Assembly: GCA_037178675.1 (NCBI GenBank)
Contig: JAYMGJ010000157.1
Span: 124,001 to 188,000, forward strand
Reading direction: 5' to 3'
From: Scleroderma bovista
Lineage: Eukaryota; Basidiomycota; Agaricomycetes; Boletales; Sclerodermataceae
DNA: 64,000 bases
Program-made: the position numbers and the translations under genes
Notes under the pieces: model-generated
Told to the model about the DNA's origin: nothing
Databases searched by the model: none
The model's input: the letters and a program-made list of their open reading frames with translations, nothing else
In this document: piece after piece, positions 11,014-21,682 of the stretch
How positions within the stretch are numbered: position 1 is the stretch's first letter
Layout of the letters: each line of letters opens with the position of its first letter

Positions 11014-13508
11014 CTACATTGGACCCACTTGAACAACCTCGCGCTTCTGGCGCTCTTGTTCCTTCTCGGCCGCCATCAGTTTCTTATGCCCCTCCTTAGT
11101 TTTCTTCTCATAATACGCCTGTTAGAGTGTAGGGATTCCTGAAGAATATTTACATAAGAGATACAATACCATACCTGAGCACCGTGGCGCAGTCTAGTAA
11201 TAATGTTGGCAGCCTCTCCCTTATTGAGGTTTTGGAGCTTGTGGGTGATGTCCTCACGCGCACGTTTTCCCCATCTTTTGAGGATTATTGCTTTTTGACT
11301 CTCTGAGGCGGGAGTTTTGCGCCATGGTGCGGTCCGAAGCAGACTGCGGATCTTGGAGAGACAAACGGGTGGTGGAACCAGACAACATACCTCAAGCTCT
11401 GACCCCCACGCAATACCTTCTGCGCGACATAGGTATCACAACCCTTGAAGGCTTCAATAAGGGACTCCGACGTCATAATCACTCTCTTTCGCATGTAAGG
11501 CGACAACTTCATGGTTCTGGCGGAGAATCCATCCATCGTCGCTTGCGTGAATGTCGCGCGATAATGGGCAATGTCGCCTGGTGATGATGTCAGCGAGCGT
11601 CATTGACGACACAAATGCCTTCACCTTCATGTACCGGTTCTATACGTATGTGACCCTTCCCGAGACATTCCAAGATATAGATATCATTGCCACATCCTAC
11701 CCACGCATTAGGGCTCAACTTAGAAACGTGGGGTGCCCCGGAGAAATTGTCAACAAATGCAAGAGGATCGTCATAGTCGACGTAGGTTACGGATGTGGGG
11801 TCAGGTACGTTGTTGGAAGTATCTGAGCCGATGAGAGCATCATCAATATCATACAAGGAAGGGGTTTTGCTTTCCAATTCACTAAGAGTCTCGTCTAGCA
11901 GTATGGTTAGCACAGATGATAGACTTTTGTGATAAAGCCGTACCATCTATGACTTCGCCAGGATCGAGACCAAAGAGTGTTGGGGTAGAGAACACCCCTA
12001 CAACGCGGCTCCCAGAATCAACGAAGTCCATAATGCGGCAGTAGGCTTTGCCAGTGGCAGGAGATTGCCTCAAACCCCTACCGATCTGCAATATCGATCA
12101 AGCTTCGTATTGCAAAACGATGTAATTATTACCATTTGAGCAAAAAGGTTCCGCGATCGCGTGGGACGAGCAATGATCACGCAGTCAATGCTAGGAATAT
12201 CAGCGCCTTCCGTAAGGATTGCTATACGGTAGATTTCAAGTCAGCAGGGGCTGACAGGAGAGGAAGTAACCTAATGCACCGCAGTTAACCAAGACAGGAA
12301 ACACACCGGCTTTGAAATCCGCAACTAGCGATTGTCGCTCGCTTGCAGGGGTTGCAGCATGAAGGTAACGAGCATCGACTCCGAAGTCTCGAAAAACTTG
12401 CGTAAGGCGCCGAACGTGCGCACGGTTAACACAAAACACGAGAGTTGATCTACGGTCCGCCGCTACCAATTACGCATGTCAGTTCAGGTCCCATGAAATT
12501 GGGATATCTACGAGACTGACCTGCACGATCAAGCCAGGATCTTACAACCAGATTATTGACCGTGTCTGTGTTAATGACATGAGCGAGGCTGGTCGCATTG
12601 AAATCGCCCGTCTTGGCATTGACGGTGACTTCCTGTAATTTGATGTTTGCCCGAACAGTCGTGAATCTAACTTCGCAGAGCCTGCAACTATTTGGCATGG
12701 CGGTTCACCATGGAATTGCACGAGACTCACCATTGCTCTTTGATCATTTGGAGAAAGTCACGATGATAGACAATTTCTTCAAAGACTGAACCAAGGGCAA
12801 GCCCATCGTGACGACTAAATGTAGCTGAAAATCCAATTATCGGGATTGAGTGCGGTAGAGTGGGGACTGGGTGTGTGGCATCCGGGCTCTTGATAGCTGA
12901 GAAACTGATCAATGAAGATGTCATCTCTAAACAATGCAACGCACGATGGAGCCGCAGCGTGATGAGCTTCGTCTATGACGATGGCTTTCAGAGTCTCTGG
13001 TCGAAATTTGTCCAACCGCCTAGGTTGGAGGAGTGTCTGAAAGGTTGCAACGGTACTGCAGCCAGTCCATTGAGTAATTCACTGGTACTGCGCGTAATGA
13101 TCACGGGGCCTACACATCTGCCAGACCAGACGCTCTGTGTTTGATACCTTGCTCTATTTCTATTCGCCAGTCTGGGTGTAAAGTTGCTGCCTGGGTAGCT
13201 GCTTGACGTGCGAGCTCGATGCTATTTACTATAATCAACGACTTGGAAGCTAAGGGCGTCTGAGCTGGGGGGGAAAGTCGTGAAAGAAGAGAGATGAAGA
13301 CGGTCGTCTTTCCGGCTCCAGTGGGCATGGATACGCCGATACGCTGTGCGCCAGCTGTAAGTGCAGCCTGGCATGCCTGAATGCAAGCCTCCTGGTACGG
13401 CCGCAAGACGATGGGAGACGTAGATGTAACCCCAGTCGCATCGCGCGTCTGCAAGGTACTACAACGAAGCCCACTATGGCGTAGCGTCGAACCCGCCAAA
13501 CATTTCAT
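11014..13508 (-). CDS. IRC3: Mitochondrial DEAD/H-box helicase IRC3
   Basis: This is a superfamily 2 helicase of the Irc3 group, a mitochondrial DNA branch-migration helicase in yeast. ATG 13508 gives a basic Ser/Thr leader ([20 protein letters not shown]), as expected for import. The core motifs are [17 protein letters not shown] (Q-like), [16 protein letters not shown] (motif I), [14 protein letters not shown] (motif II), [19 protein letters not shown] (motif IV), FPVLVNCG and [11 protein letters not shown] (motif V region), and [15 protein letters not shown] (motif VI). The C-terminal region includes [40 protein letters not shown] and a Lys/Glu-rich tail ending VVQVGPM. About nine short introns are needed. 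The chosen start favours the leader; a longer open frame upstream has no better signal. Confidence 0.87.
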
Positions 13509-13746
13509 GGAAATGATGGGACAGGAGTAAAACAAAATCGCATACTTTTGAAATACCGTAAATGGTAACTTGCGGTCTCTGCACTCGGTTTCGGATTTGG
13601 CATGTAACTTTTGTATTCGGTATACTAATGGGAGAGTATGTAGAAGTGTCCATACTCGACTGCCAAATACCAAGATTAAGGGAATAAAACAAATCTATGG
13701 AGATAAGTCGTAAAGGAGGGGAAGGCAAGGCAGAATCGACGATTGC

Positions 13747-14994
13747 TCAGCCAGAGCCACCAGAGTAGACCTTGCCAAACATGACTTGCTGGAGCTTATC
13801 ATATAGCGACAGTACACCAGCACCTGCAACACCACGGAGGATATTGGCACCAGCGCCCTTGAACAAGGACTTCATACCCTCCTTTTGAACGATCTGAGAG
13901 CCAGCATCAAACATGGACTTGTAGTGAACACCAGCACCCGAAGTCATCATCATACGACGACTGTTGATTATGCTCAGTGGAAGTTGGAGTTTTGATTAAC
14001 AGGTAACGCACCGAATAGTGTCAAGAGGGTAGGAAGCAAGACCAGCACCAATGGTAACACCCCACCCAAGAGCAAACGAGGCCAGGAATGAGCCCTCGAG
14101 GGCGCCAACGAGAACGACAGGCTCTGCAATCGCCCGTCAGCAAATCTTGAAGGGTGTGAACATTAACTCATACGCACTCAAAGAGTCATAGACACCGAAG
14201 TAGAGACCGCGGTAGACAATGATACCAACGACTGAAGGAACAAAGCCGCGGTACAAACCAGCGATACCATCCGAAGCGAGTGTCTTCTTGTAGACATCGA
14301 CGAGGCCATTGAACTGACGTTGACCTCCACCCTTTGCCGACTTGGCGTCATTTGCAAGACGGGTACGGGCGTAGTCCAGAGAGTAGACAAAGAGAAGCGA
14401 TGATGCACCAGCAGCACCACCGGAAGCCACATTACCAGCGAACCACTTCCAGTAGCCCTCAGACTTCTTGAAACCGAACAAGGACTTGAAGTAATCCTCT
14501 AGAAGCGGGATAAGTTGGTGAGAGCTGAGAAGGAAGTTGAGGACGTACTGAAGGCAAAGTTCAAAGCCTGAGTAGGGAAGTAACGGATGACGTTGGCAGT
14601 GTTACCACGCCATAGAGAGACGAGACCCTCTTCCCTGTACGTCCGGGAGAAAGCATCGGAGATGCCCTTGTAGGGAGTGGCGAGACGGCCTTGTTTGATC
14701 TGCAAATGACGGGTAGGTTAGAAAGTGATGGATGTCAAAAGCGGTGACTGACCATCTCATCCTGATTTTGCACCAGAAGCTTAATACGCTCAATGGGTGC
14801 TGCAGAGGTCTTTGCAACGGCCTATAATGCAGCGGGTGAGTCAAGGACATGCACCGAACTCGGAATGAAGACTAACAGCAGAGACACCACCCATAAGGAA
14901 ATCAACTGCGCAATGTCAGCGTTGCACCAATGACGGCGGCAATAAGCTCACTCATGAACTCCTGGGGAGTCTTGACCCTCTTAACGTCGGCCAT
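13747..14994 (-). CDS. AAC: Mitochondrial ADP/ATP carrier
   Basis: This inner-membrane antiporter exchanges cytosolic ADP for matrix ATP. The start at 14994 gives [17 protein letters not shown]. The three carrier repeats are visible: [20 protein letters not shown], then [20 protein letters not shown] with [13 protein letters not shown], then [20 protein letters not shown]. The RRRMMM signature, specific to ADP/ATP carriers, is present near 13960-13990. The C-terminus reads [19 protein letters not shown] before the stop at 13747. About five introns of roughly 50-60 nt split the gene. Its length of about 310 residues is normal. Codon choice is strongly C-rich at third positions, as expected for a highly expressed gene. 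It lies head to tail with IRC3 and SIZ1. Confidence 0.95.
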
Positions 14995-15225
14995 TTTTTG
15001 GGTACTGGCAGCAAAGGAAAGAGTGAGCGGTGAGGTGAAAGATGAGAGCAACCCGCAAAAAAACTTGCCGCGCTTTTGACCACAAGCGGAACATTCCGGA
15101 ACCCGGACATTCTCACGCTCTTCACCGATCAGGCAGAACCATCCTTTGTTGAAAAATATATGTAACACAGTAGTATTAAAGCCGTCTACATAAACTAAAC
15201 GTGGGGGGACTAATAATGACATCGG

Positions 15226-17751
15226 TTAAGAGGGCCATGCACTTGATCGAGACGAAGAACCACTTGGCCGAGAGTAATAATTTCCACCGTAGTGGTCATA
15301 AGGACCACGAGTGTTCTCGCGAGGAACAGGTGGTGGTATCGGAGGTCTGTACGGAGGTGCAGTCTGAGGAGGATACCCTCCCGACGGAAGTCGCAGCGGT
15401 GCCAACGTTGGCCCCGGGTATGATGCCGCCCCGGGTCCATACGGCGCCGATCGCGAGAGCGTGGTGCTCGCCGTCGGAGATACTGGCGAAATTTGCGCCG
15501 TACTGGACCCCGACCCACCACTGGAACTGGAACTTGGATACCCGCGGGGAACGACGGATTCCAACCGAGATTTCTTCCATATTTGCTCTGTTGGTGACTG
15601 CGTCCCTGACGGTGCTTTGCGTTTCTCGCCTGGGCGCGCCGGTGACTGGGACTGCTCCTCGTCAGAGTCGGCAGTTAAGTCAATCACATCGTCTCGACGA
15701 GGATGTGAAGTCACTGCCGGCGCACTGCGAGGTAAGGTCACTTTGGGCAAGGAATTGGGTATGCTCCCCTGAGACACAGACAACTCCCGTTTCACCCGCC
15801 CTTCCTCTTCCTCTTCATCATCCGAATCCAATACCAACACTTCTACACTTCTCTTCACCAACTCTTTAGACTCTGCCTCATCCTCGGAGGCAGGCGTCGA
15901 TGCTCGTGGCGGTGTCGGATCATGAGGAGTCGTGACCGGATGAGAAGCACGCCATATTGCAGAGGCATATCTGTCGTCGCTGGTGTGCCACTGTCCGTCG
16001 TTCTCAACAATGACGTCGTCGACACTCTCCGGAGTGTCACTCAGTATTTGATTAAAATACCTGCGAGCCCTCAGTTACTATCAACACCGGGAACATGAAA
16101 ACGCACCCGTCAATGATAAGGTCGTCCGGATTGAGCATCTTCTCGCAAACCGGACAAAGAAACGTCGTCGTTTGTTCCATGCAAGAGAACCACGAGGTTG
16201 CATCAAAACATTGCGGATGAACGCATAGCGCCGATCTACACGGCGTTTGGATACGCATGAAACTCAACTGGCCACAACCAAGGTCAGATGTAGTAACGTG
16301 TTTGAAATGAACACCCACAGGACACTTGAGAGACAACTTTTGGGGCCCTGCAACGATGTCGTCGTCATCGCCTGGGGCCTTATTGCTCACTATGGGATTA
16401 GGTCAAATGGGCGAACTGACCACCGCTACGCAGTGAATACATACTTTGTGCCATAATATCTTCGCAACTACGATACTTTCCCTTTTTCAGCCTGTCGACT
16501 AACTGAGCGACCGTCGTCACTTCAACCAAGAACACTGTCAGATAGAATTTCTGACCTCGTCAATGGTATGGGAACCCACTGCACATCGCAAAAAAGAGAT
16601 CACTGACCTTGGCTTGTACAGGCTGTTGACTGTTTACATACACCATCTCAACGCGGTTCTGACCCGTCATCCGCACCGTCTTGCCCAAATCCGGAGGTGG
16701 TGCGGTACCGGGTTTCTTCTTCAAGCCTTTCAAATTCCCTTGCAGTGCTACGCCATTAATCCGCACTTCACAGGTGGGCGGAAACTCAATTGGGCACAGC
16801 CCACTCAACCGAAATGCATGGTTAGGAGAGTAGAATGTTGAAGTTGTACAGTACAGCCGTAGCTGATATTTAGGACTGCTAACCAGCTTGAGGAAACGGT
16901 TGATCCGAAAACGCTCCGTTGACATACCTGGTCTGGTTGAGTTTGCCTGTGTGTTCACTGTTAAGTGTGAAGTTCAGCGTTTGCTGCTTCCGATCCGTCG
17001 AACTGGTCGATTCTAAGTAGGAATTAGTTTCACGACGAGGTCTGGTCGATTAAGCACGAACCTGGACATTCCACCGTTCCAGAGACAGCCTGTTCGATGC
17101 GAAAAAAGGGAGAAGGTTTAAATTGGATCACTGCGGAACGTTCCAATGAAAGATCTGTACAAATTGACTGGGAAACCTACCAGGTTTGGACATGGATGAT
17201 GAAGAGGCGCCTAACGAAGGCGGTGGCACTCGAGGAGGTGCATAAGGGTCATAACGACCAATGGAATTATTGGTGAATCCATTGCGCGGCGCAGATGTAT
17301 ACGACGGATTAGAAATCGACTGTGCAGGCTGATGTCCAGAGATGCCGGAAGCCCGAACTTGGGAATACCTGGAGCGGAGGGATGCTGTCAATATCACGCA
17401 CAACTATCTGGACATGCATGAAAGGATACAATTCCACGAACGATACTCACACTCCGGTGTTGCGGACCTGATATAAGATTGCCTGTGCTTTAGTCCACTT
17501 GTCTACATTGTTCTCTCGCCGCCAGCTTTCCATTTGGTTGACAACCCTGTCTATCAATTCTTGCTTCTTGCCTGACTTATGGAATGATGTATGGCATTGA
17601 TCATTGAAACCGGTCAAGATTTGCTTCAGTTTATCGACGGTATTATGCCTGACGGTATGGCGCAAATTCTAGGAGCGGTTAGCCGACGCGGTAAATGCGA
17701 TGAAAACACGTAGTATACTTCGAAATCTGCCCAAGTGTCGTTAAGCGCCAT
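15226..17751 (-). CDS. SIZ1: E3 SUMO ligase of the SIZ/PIAS family
   Basis: This is a nuclear SUMO ligase. From ATG 17751 (MALNDTWADFE) the order is: an N-terminal SAP domain (VDKLKQILTGFNDQCHTSF to IDRVVNQMESWRRENNVDK, about 17447-17665); a Pro/Ser-rich linker; a PINIT domain (RFRINRFLKLVSSPKYQLR, CEVRINGVALQGNLKGLKKK, about 16560-16958); and the MIZ/SP-RING (LSLKCPVG and SFMRIQTPCRSALCVHPQCF, FLCPVCEKMLNPDDLIIDGY, about 16080-16360), with Cys/His residues in the SIZ pattern. The C-terminal tail carries acidic hydrophobic SIM-like runs (VEVLVLDSDDEEEEEG, DVIDLTADSDEEQS) and a long Pro/Ser/Gly/Tyr-rich end. Stop 15226. All domains are complete. It is divergent from nudC, with 167 bases between the starts. 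Confidence 0.92.
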
Positions 17752-17918
17752 CTACCCTGTGCGTTGGCCGCAAATGACTACAGTGCGATGAGAGACGACC
17801 GAGCAGCGAGTGAGGTCGTACTTGCTGGTCAGGCTCGAGGCAAGGGAGCCTTGATTGGCTTTCGACACAAGCGTAAACAAAGGTCATTTCGCTGACGTAA
17901 GCACACATCACACCTCTC

Positions 17919-18805
17919 ATGTCGGACGATTACGACTCGCTCACACAGGAAGAAAGGGAGGCTCGCGATAAGGCCGATAGGGAACGTGAAGCAGCAGAGC
18001 AGGCTGGTACGGTTTCTCTGAGATGTTGTACAGACATCCATCCAATTTCAGCGAGCAGCTCTTCCTTATAAATGGCGCCAGGAGCTGGGAGATGTGGACA
18101 TCACCGTTCCCGTACCCAAGGGGACACGTGGAAGGGATCTTGTCGTTGTTATCCAGAAGACGAGGCTTAGCATTGGTATGAAGGGCAAGGAAAAGATTCT
18201 TGAAGGCGAATTGTGCAAGGAGATAAAAGTTGAAGAAAGCACCTGGACCCTGGGTCGGTACTGATGCGACTCCCGAGATAAATACTAAAGTCAACTACAG
18301 AAGATCAACAGACAGTTTTTGTTCATCTCGAGAAACTCAACAAACAACAGTGGTGGGAGAATGTACTCACCCATCACCCCAAGATCGACACTCGCAAGAT
18401 ACAGCCTGAGAACAGCAAATTAAGCGATCTGGACGGAGAAACCAGGCGAGTCCAAGACAATGTTATTTTCTTTTTAGCTCGTCGCTGATCTCACCCAGGG
18501 GGCTGGTCGAGAAGATGATGGTAAATTCGCTACCTCGTTAGTTGACGAACGTTCTAACTTGTTCTGCACATCGAGTTTGATAACCAACAAAGGGTGCGAT
18601 ATTCCTTTTCCTGATCTCTGTTTTATCTCAAAAAGCCACTGCAGTCATTGGGCAAGCCAACGTCCGATGAACTCAAGAAGATGGAGGTGGGATCTGGACT
18701 ATTCACGCTTAACCTGCTTAATAATTATTACCATTTAATCAGGCCCTCAAGAAATTCCAGGCCGCTCACCCGGAATTAGACTTTTCCAAGGCGAAGATTT
18801 CCTAA
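17919..18805 (+). CDS. nudC: Nuclear movement protein NudC
   Basis: This is a CS-domain (p23-like) cochaperone working with dynein/LIS1 in nuclear movement. ATG 17919 begins MSDDYDSLTQEEREARDKAD, a short charged helix. The CS domain follows: KWRQELGDVDITVPVPKGTR, DLVVVIQKTRLSIGMKGKEK, ILEGELCKEIKVEESTWTL, and QTVFVHLEKLNKQQWWENVL. The C-terminal part has HHPKIDTRKIQPENSKLSDL, GETRGLVEKMM, KPTSDELKKMEALKKFQAAH and ends DFSKAKIS. Stop 18805. Four or five short introns interrupt it. The length of about 190 residues matches compact fungal NudC. The 3' end faces the EED-like gene, 72 bases away. Confidence 0.93.
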
Positions 18806-18877
18806 GGAAGGTTTCCAGGCGGGTCAAAAAGAAGGCATTTGTAGTCTATGTACAAGAGAACTCCCAAAGTATGGTCA

Positions 18878-20815
18878 TTATTCCGTCGTGTCAGTCCATA
18901 TCCACACTCGCCCTTTACTATCCAATATACAAAGTAATGAACCGTAGAACCCTATGGTGCATGCCTGCAGGTTATCGCCAATAAGATTAGGTACAACAAT
19001 CTCTTTCCAGGTATTCAGTAGAGAATGGTGGTTTGCCACAGGAGCCAGAGACAATTCTTCGTCGTCCTCATCATCAAAATGCAGTTTACTTTTCATACTG
19101 GTTACTAAATCTTGATCCACAGGGAAGCCAGGCGGCTTCCGCGGTTCCAGATCACTGACATTACGAAAACGCACACGATCTGGAAGAGTCACGGCAATGA
19201 CATAGTCATTGGTATGTGTTTGTGCAATGTGGAGGTGTCTTGTCGACTGCGAAGTAGGGACGACTGACAGAAGCTTAAAGGATGCTGTCGAATGTATATT
19301 ACTTGATGGACGGATTAACACAAAGTCGAAGGTAGGCTTACAGCTCTCCTGGTAATCCTGTTGCAGACATAAGCATGCGCTGGCGAGCATTATACCACAA
19401 GACTGACCGATGCGCAACCTCTCATGAGTTTGGCTGGTTTAGGCCGAGAGGCAGGAAAGAATCGATCGAAACCGAGCCAGCGCCAGATTGCAATTGTACC
19501 ATCCTCAAAATACAAATCATCTCGATTGTTTTTGGAGCGCATAAGAGCTGGGGCACTGAACGTCGCCAGCACTTCCAGACTCAGCCTTGGAGAAAGACTC
19601 AGCATTGGCAGAGTGCCGGGGCTAGAAAGCTTCGCACCAATTTACGGACAAAATCCTAGCCTTGTGTATTCGTGTGGAGCTGAACAATGGCTTATCTTCA
19701 CGAGCTAGTTGGTCAGGGGACATCCGCGGTAATCGCCATATTTTGACAGCTCTATCCATCTTAGAAGATTATCTGAGACAAATCCGTAAATCAGTTGTTA
19801 TTTAGCTGAAGTACGCACTCCACAGGTCGCAATCAGTGGGTACGTAGGGTGAAATGCCTATGCGCTGTATGAAGATTAGTTCATCTGAATTAACTTTGAT
19901 ACGCACCGCGCCAAGAACGGCAGCATCATGTCCCCCAGATGGACCCCCACATAATACAATAACACAGCGACCGATACCAACACCTTCAGGTTCACTGGCC
20001 TGTAGACCATGTGGGGCCCCACCGAGGCTAGGCTGTGTGGAAGGAGGCCAATGCGGATTGTTGGGCCGGTCTCTTGGGGGCATAGTAAGATCGTATATCC
20101 TTGCGGAAAAATCCTTGGAACAAGTGCAGACCAGATAAGGGAATGAAGGATGAACAGCAATAGAGGTGATTTCCTAGGCGTCATTGTCAATCCAGAGTCA
20201 GAGGTATTGCACAATGACTGACACCGCCATGTCCCCTGAGCTGGCCAACAACCTGCTTCTTGTTCACATTCAGAACATACAGTATGCTCCCCCCTGAACA
20301 GACGACCAGGGGCTCCAGGGGTGCCTCATTGGACAAAGCCCATGCTACGGCACGGAATGGGCCCTGCTGTTCAGAGTCGTAAGAGGATGGAAAAGCGACA
20401 TAGCGCAGGGTACGAACAGAGGTTTCATCACCAGGGAAACGCAAACAAAATCCACCTGCGGGATTTTTTGAGGGCCAAACGGCAATTGCACCAGTGCCCC
20501 CGACGACGACGGCACCTAGCAACGAATCGATCATGAGCTCCCACCCCTTGCGTATCTCGGGTTGATTCATAGCTCCAGACCACAATGTTTCGATAGAGTT
20601 GTAGTCCCAGGGAAAGAATGCCATCGAGTGGCACGCACCCAGAAATTGGAGCTGCATCACTCTTTGAGTTGATATTGTACATGAGATAAACACGAAGGTG
20701 CACAGACATCTACGGTTCTGGCCAGCCTGAACTTCGGGTCGTAAGGTTTGAAAACCTGGGATCGTCTGTATGGTGTGTGATCAGTTGCGGGTTCAGAATC
20801 GTGAGGCTGCATCAT
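18878..20815 (-). CDS. WD40 protein resembling Polycomb EED/ESC
   Basis: This WD40 beta-propeller protein best fits the EED (ESC) subunit of Polycomb repressive complex 2, which reads H3K27 methylation. ATG 20815 starts MMQPHDSEPATDHTPYRRSQ. Recognisable blades are LEPLVVCSGGSILYVLNVNK, GQLRGHGG, CVIVLCGGPSGGHDAAVLGA, DRAVKIWRLPRMSPDQLARE, FSSTRIHKARILSVNWCEA, EDGTIAIWRWLGFDRFFP, CTIGFYGSLLCILDSKGRVW and a final VWIWTD. The long IHKA..VNW segment and the AIWRW strand near the end are EED-like rather than general WD40. About six introns. Stop 18878. A different WD40 family cannot be excluded by eye. It is divergent from the complex I subunit gene, with 113 bases between starts. Confidence 0.6.
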
Positions 20816-20928
20816 GAGTAGGTGGTACTGTATGTAGTCCGACTAAGAAAGGAAAATCCAAGTTTGCTACATACTCCGTCTCCAACCGGACGGTCGACTT
20901 GTTCGTTCGACAACCTTTAATAGATTCG

Positions 20929-21515
20929 ATGGCAGATGCACCGCCAAGTCATCCAGATCCCTCCTACGAGGCAAAGTCTCCCATTCGTAATGCAACAACA
21001 GTAGCGTACCAAGGAGCAGCTGCTGGAGCACTTGTCAGTGTTCTCCAAAATGCTCTCTCATCCCACAAGGCTGGCGCCTTCGGTGTCCTCACCCGAACTG
21101 GGGGAACCATTGGCATGTTTGGTATGCGTTCTTTACACTACTTATTATCCCATTTCTGAGTTCCTCCACAAAGCCGCAATGGGTGCTGCTTTTGCATTCA
21201 CTGAGGCAACTCTCGCGAATCAACGACAAAGAGACGATGCTCTTAACGGAGCTGTCGGAGGTTGTGCAGCAGGCTTTTTGGCGGGAATACGAAGTATGGT
21301 CATTCAAATCGTACCGGTGTTGTCTCACAGTTTTGTTCACAGCACGCTCGTTACCCATGGCTCTTGCTTCGTGTGCAGTCGTCGGTGCCGCAATGGGTAC
21401 TTTTGATTATGCTGGACAACTTGCGGGTGAGTCTAAGGAAGTTAAGGAGGAGAAAAAGCAAAAGTTCTTCAAAACGGTCCCCCTCCCCCTGGAACGTATT
21501 TCCCCTCCGACGTAA
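20929..21515 (+). CDS. NADH:ubiquinone oxidoreductase TIM17-family subunit (NDUFA11/B14.7-like)
   Basis: This small membrane protein has the TIM17/22/23 fold, matching the complex I accessory subunit NDUFA11 (fungal 21.3 kDa type). ATG 20929 begins MADAPPSHPDPSYEAKSP. Two Gly/Ala-rich helical hairpins follow: AYQGAAAGALVSVLQNALSS and GVLTRTGGTIGMF, then an intron, AAMGAAFAFTEATLANQRQR, NGAVGGCAAGFLAGIR, a second intron, and MALASCAVVGAAMGTFDYAG. A Lys/Glu-rich end precedes the stop at 21515. Gly-x-x-x-Gly-type helix packing is clear. It could instead be an unrelated TIM17-family protein, but the size and Pro/Ala-rich start favour the complex I subunit. Confidence 0.75.
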
Positions 21516-21682
21516 ATCAGCTGAAGACATTCCTGTCATATACATTAATCATATTCAGCACTGATTGACAGTCCCGATATCTTTGGAGGGGTGAGTGCTC
21601 ATATGAAGATCCTCGTCTACATAAACATCACATCAAATGCCTCTCCCACGACAACAAGAAAAAATTGCATAAATAACAATAT

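Noticed and set aside
15201..15869. 222-codon open frame on the plus strand
   Set aside because: It mirrors the Pro/Ser/Gly-rich SIZ1 tail, whose low-complexity codons keep the other strand open.
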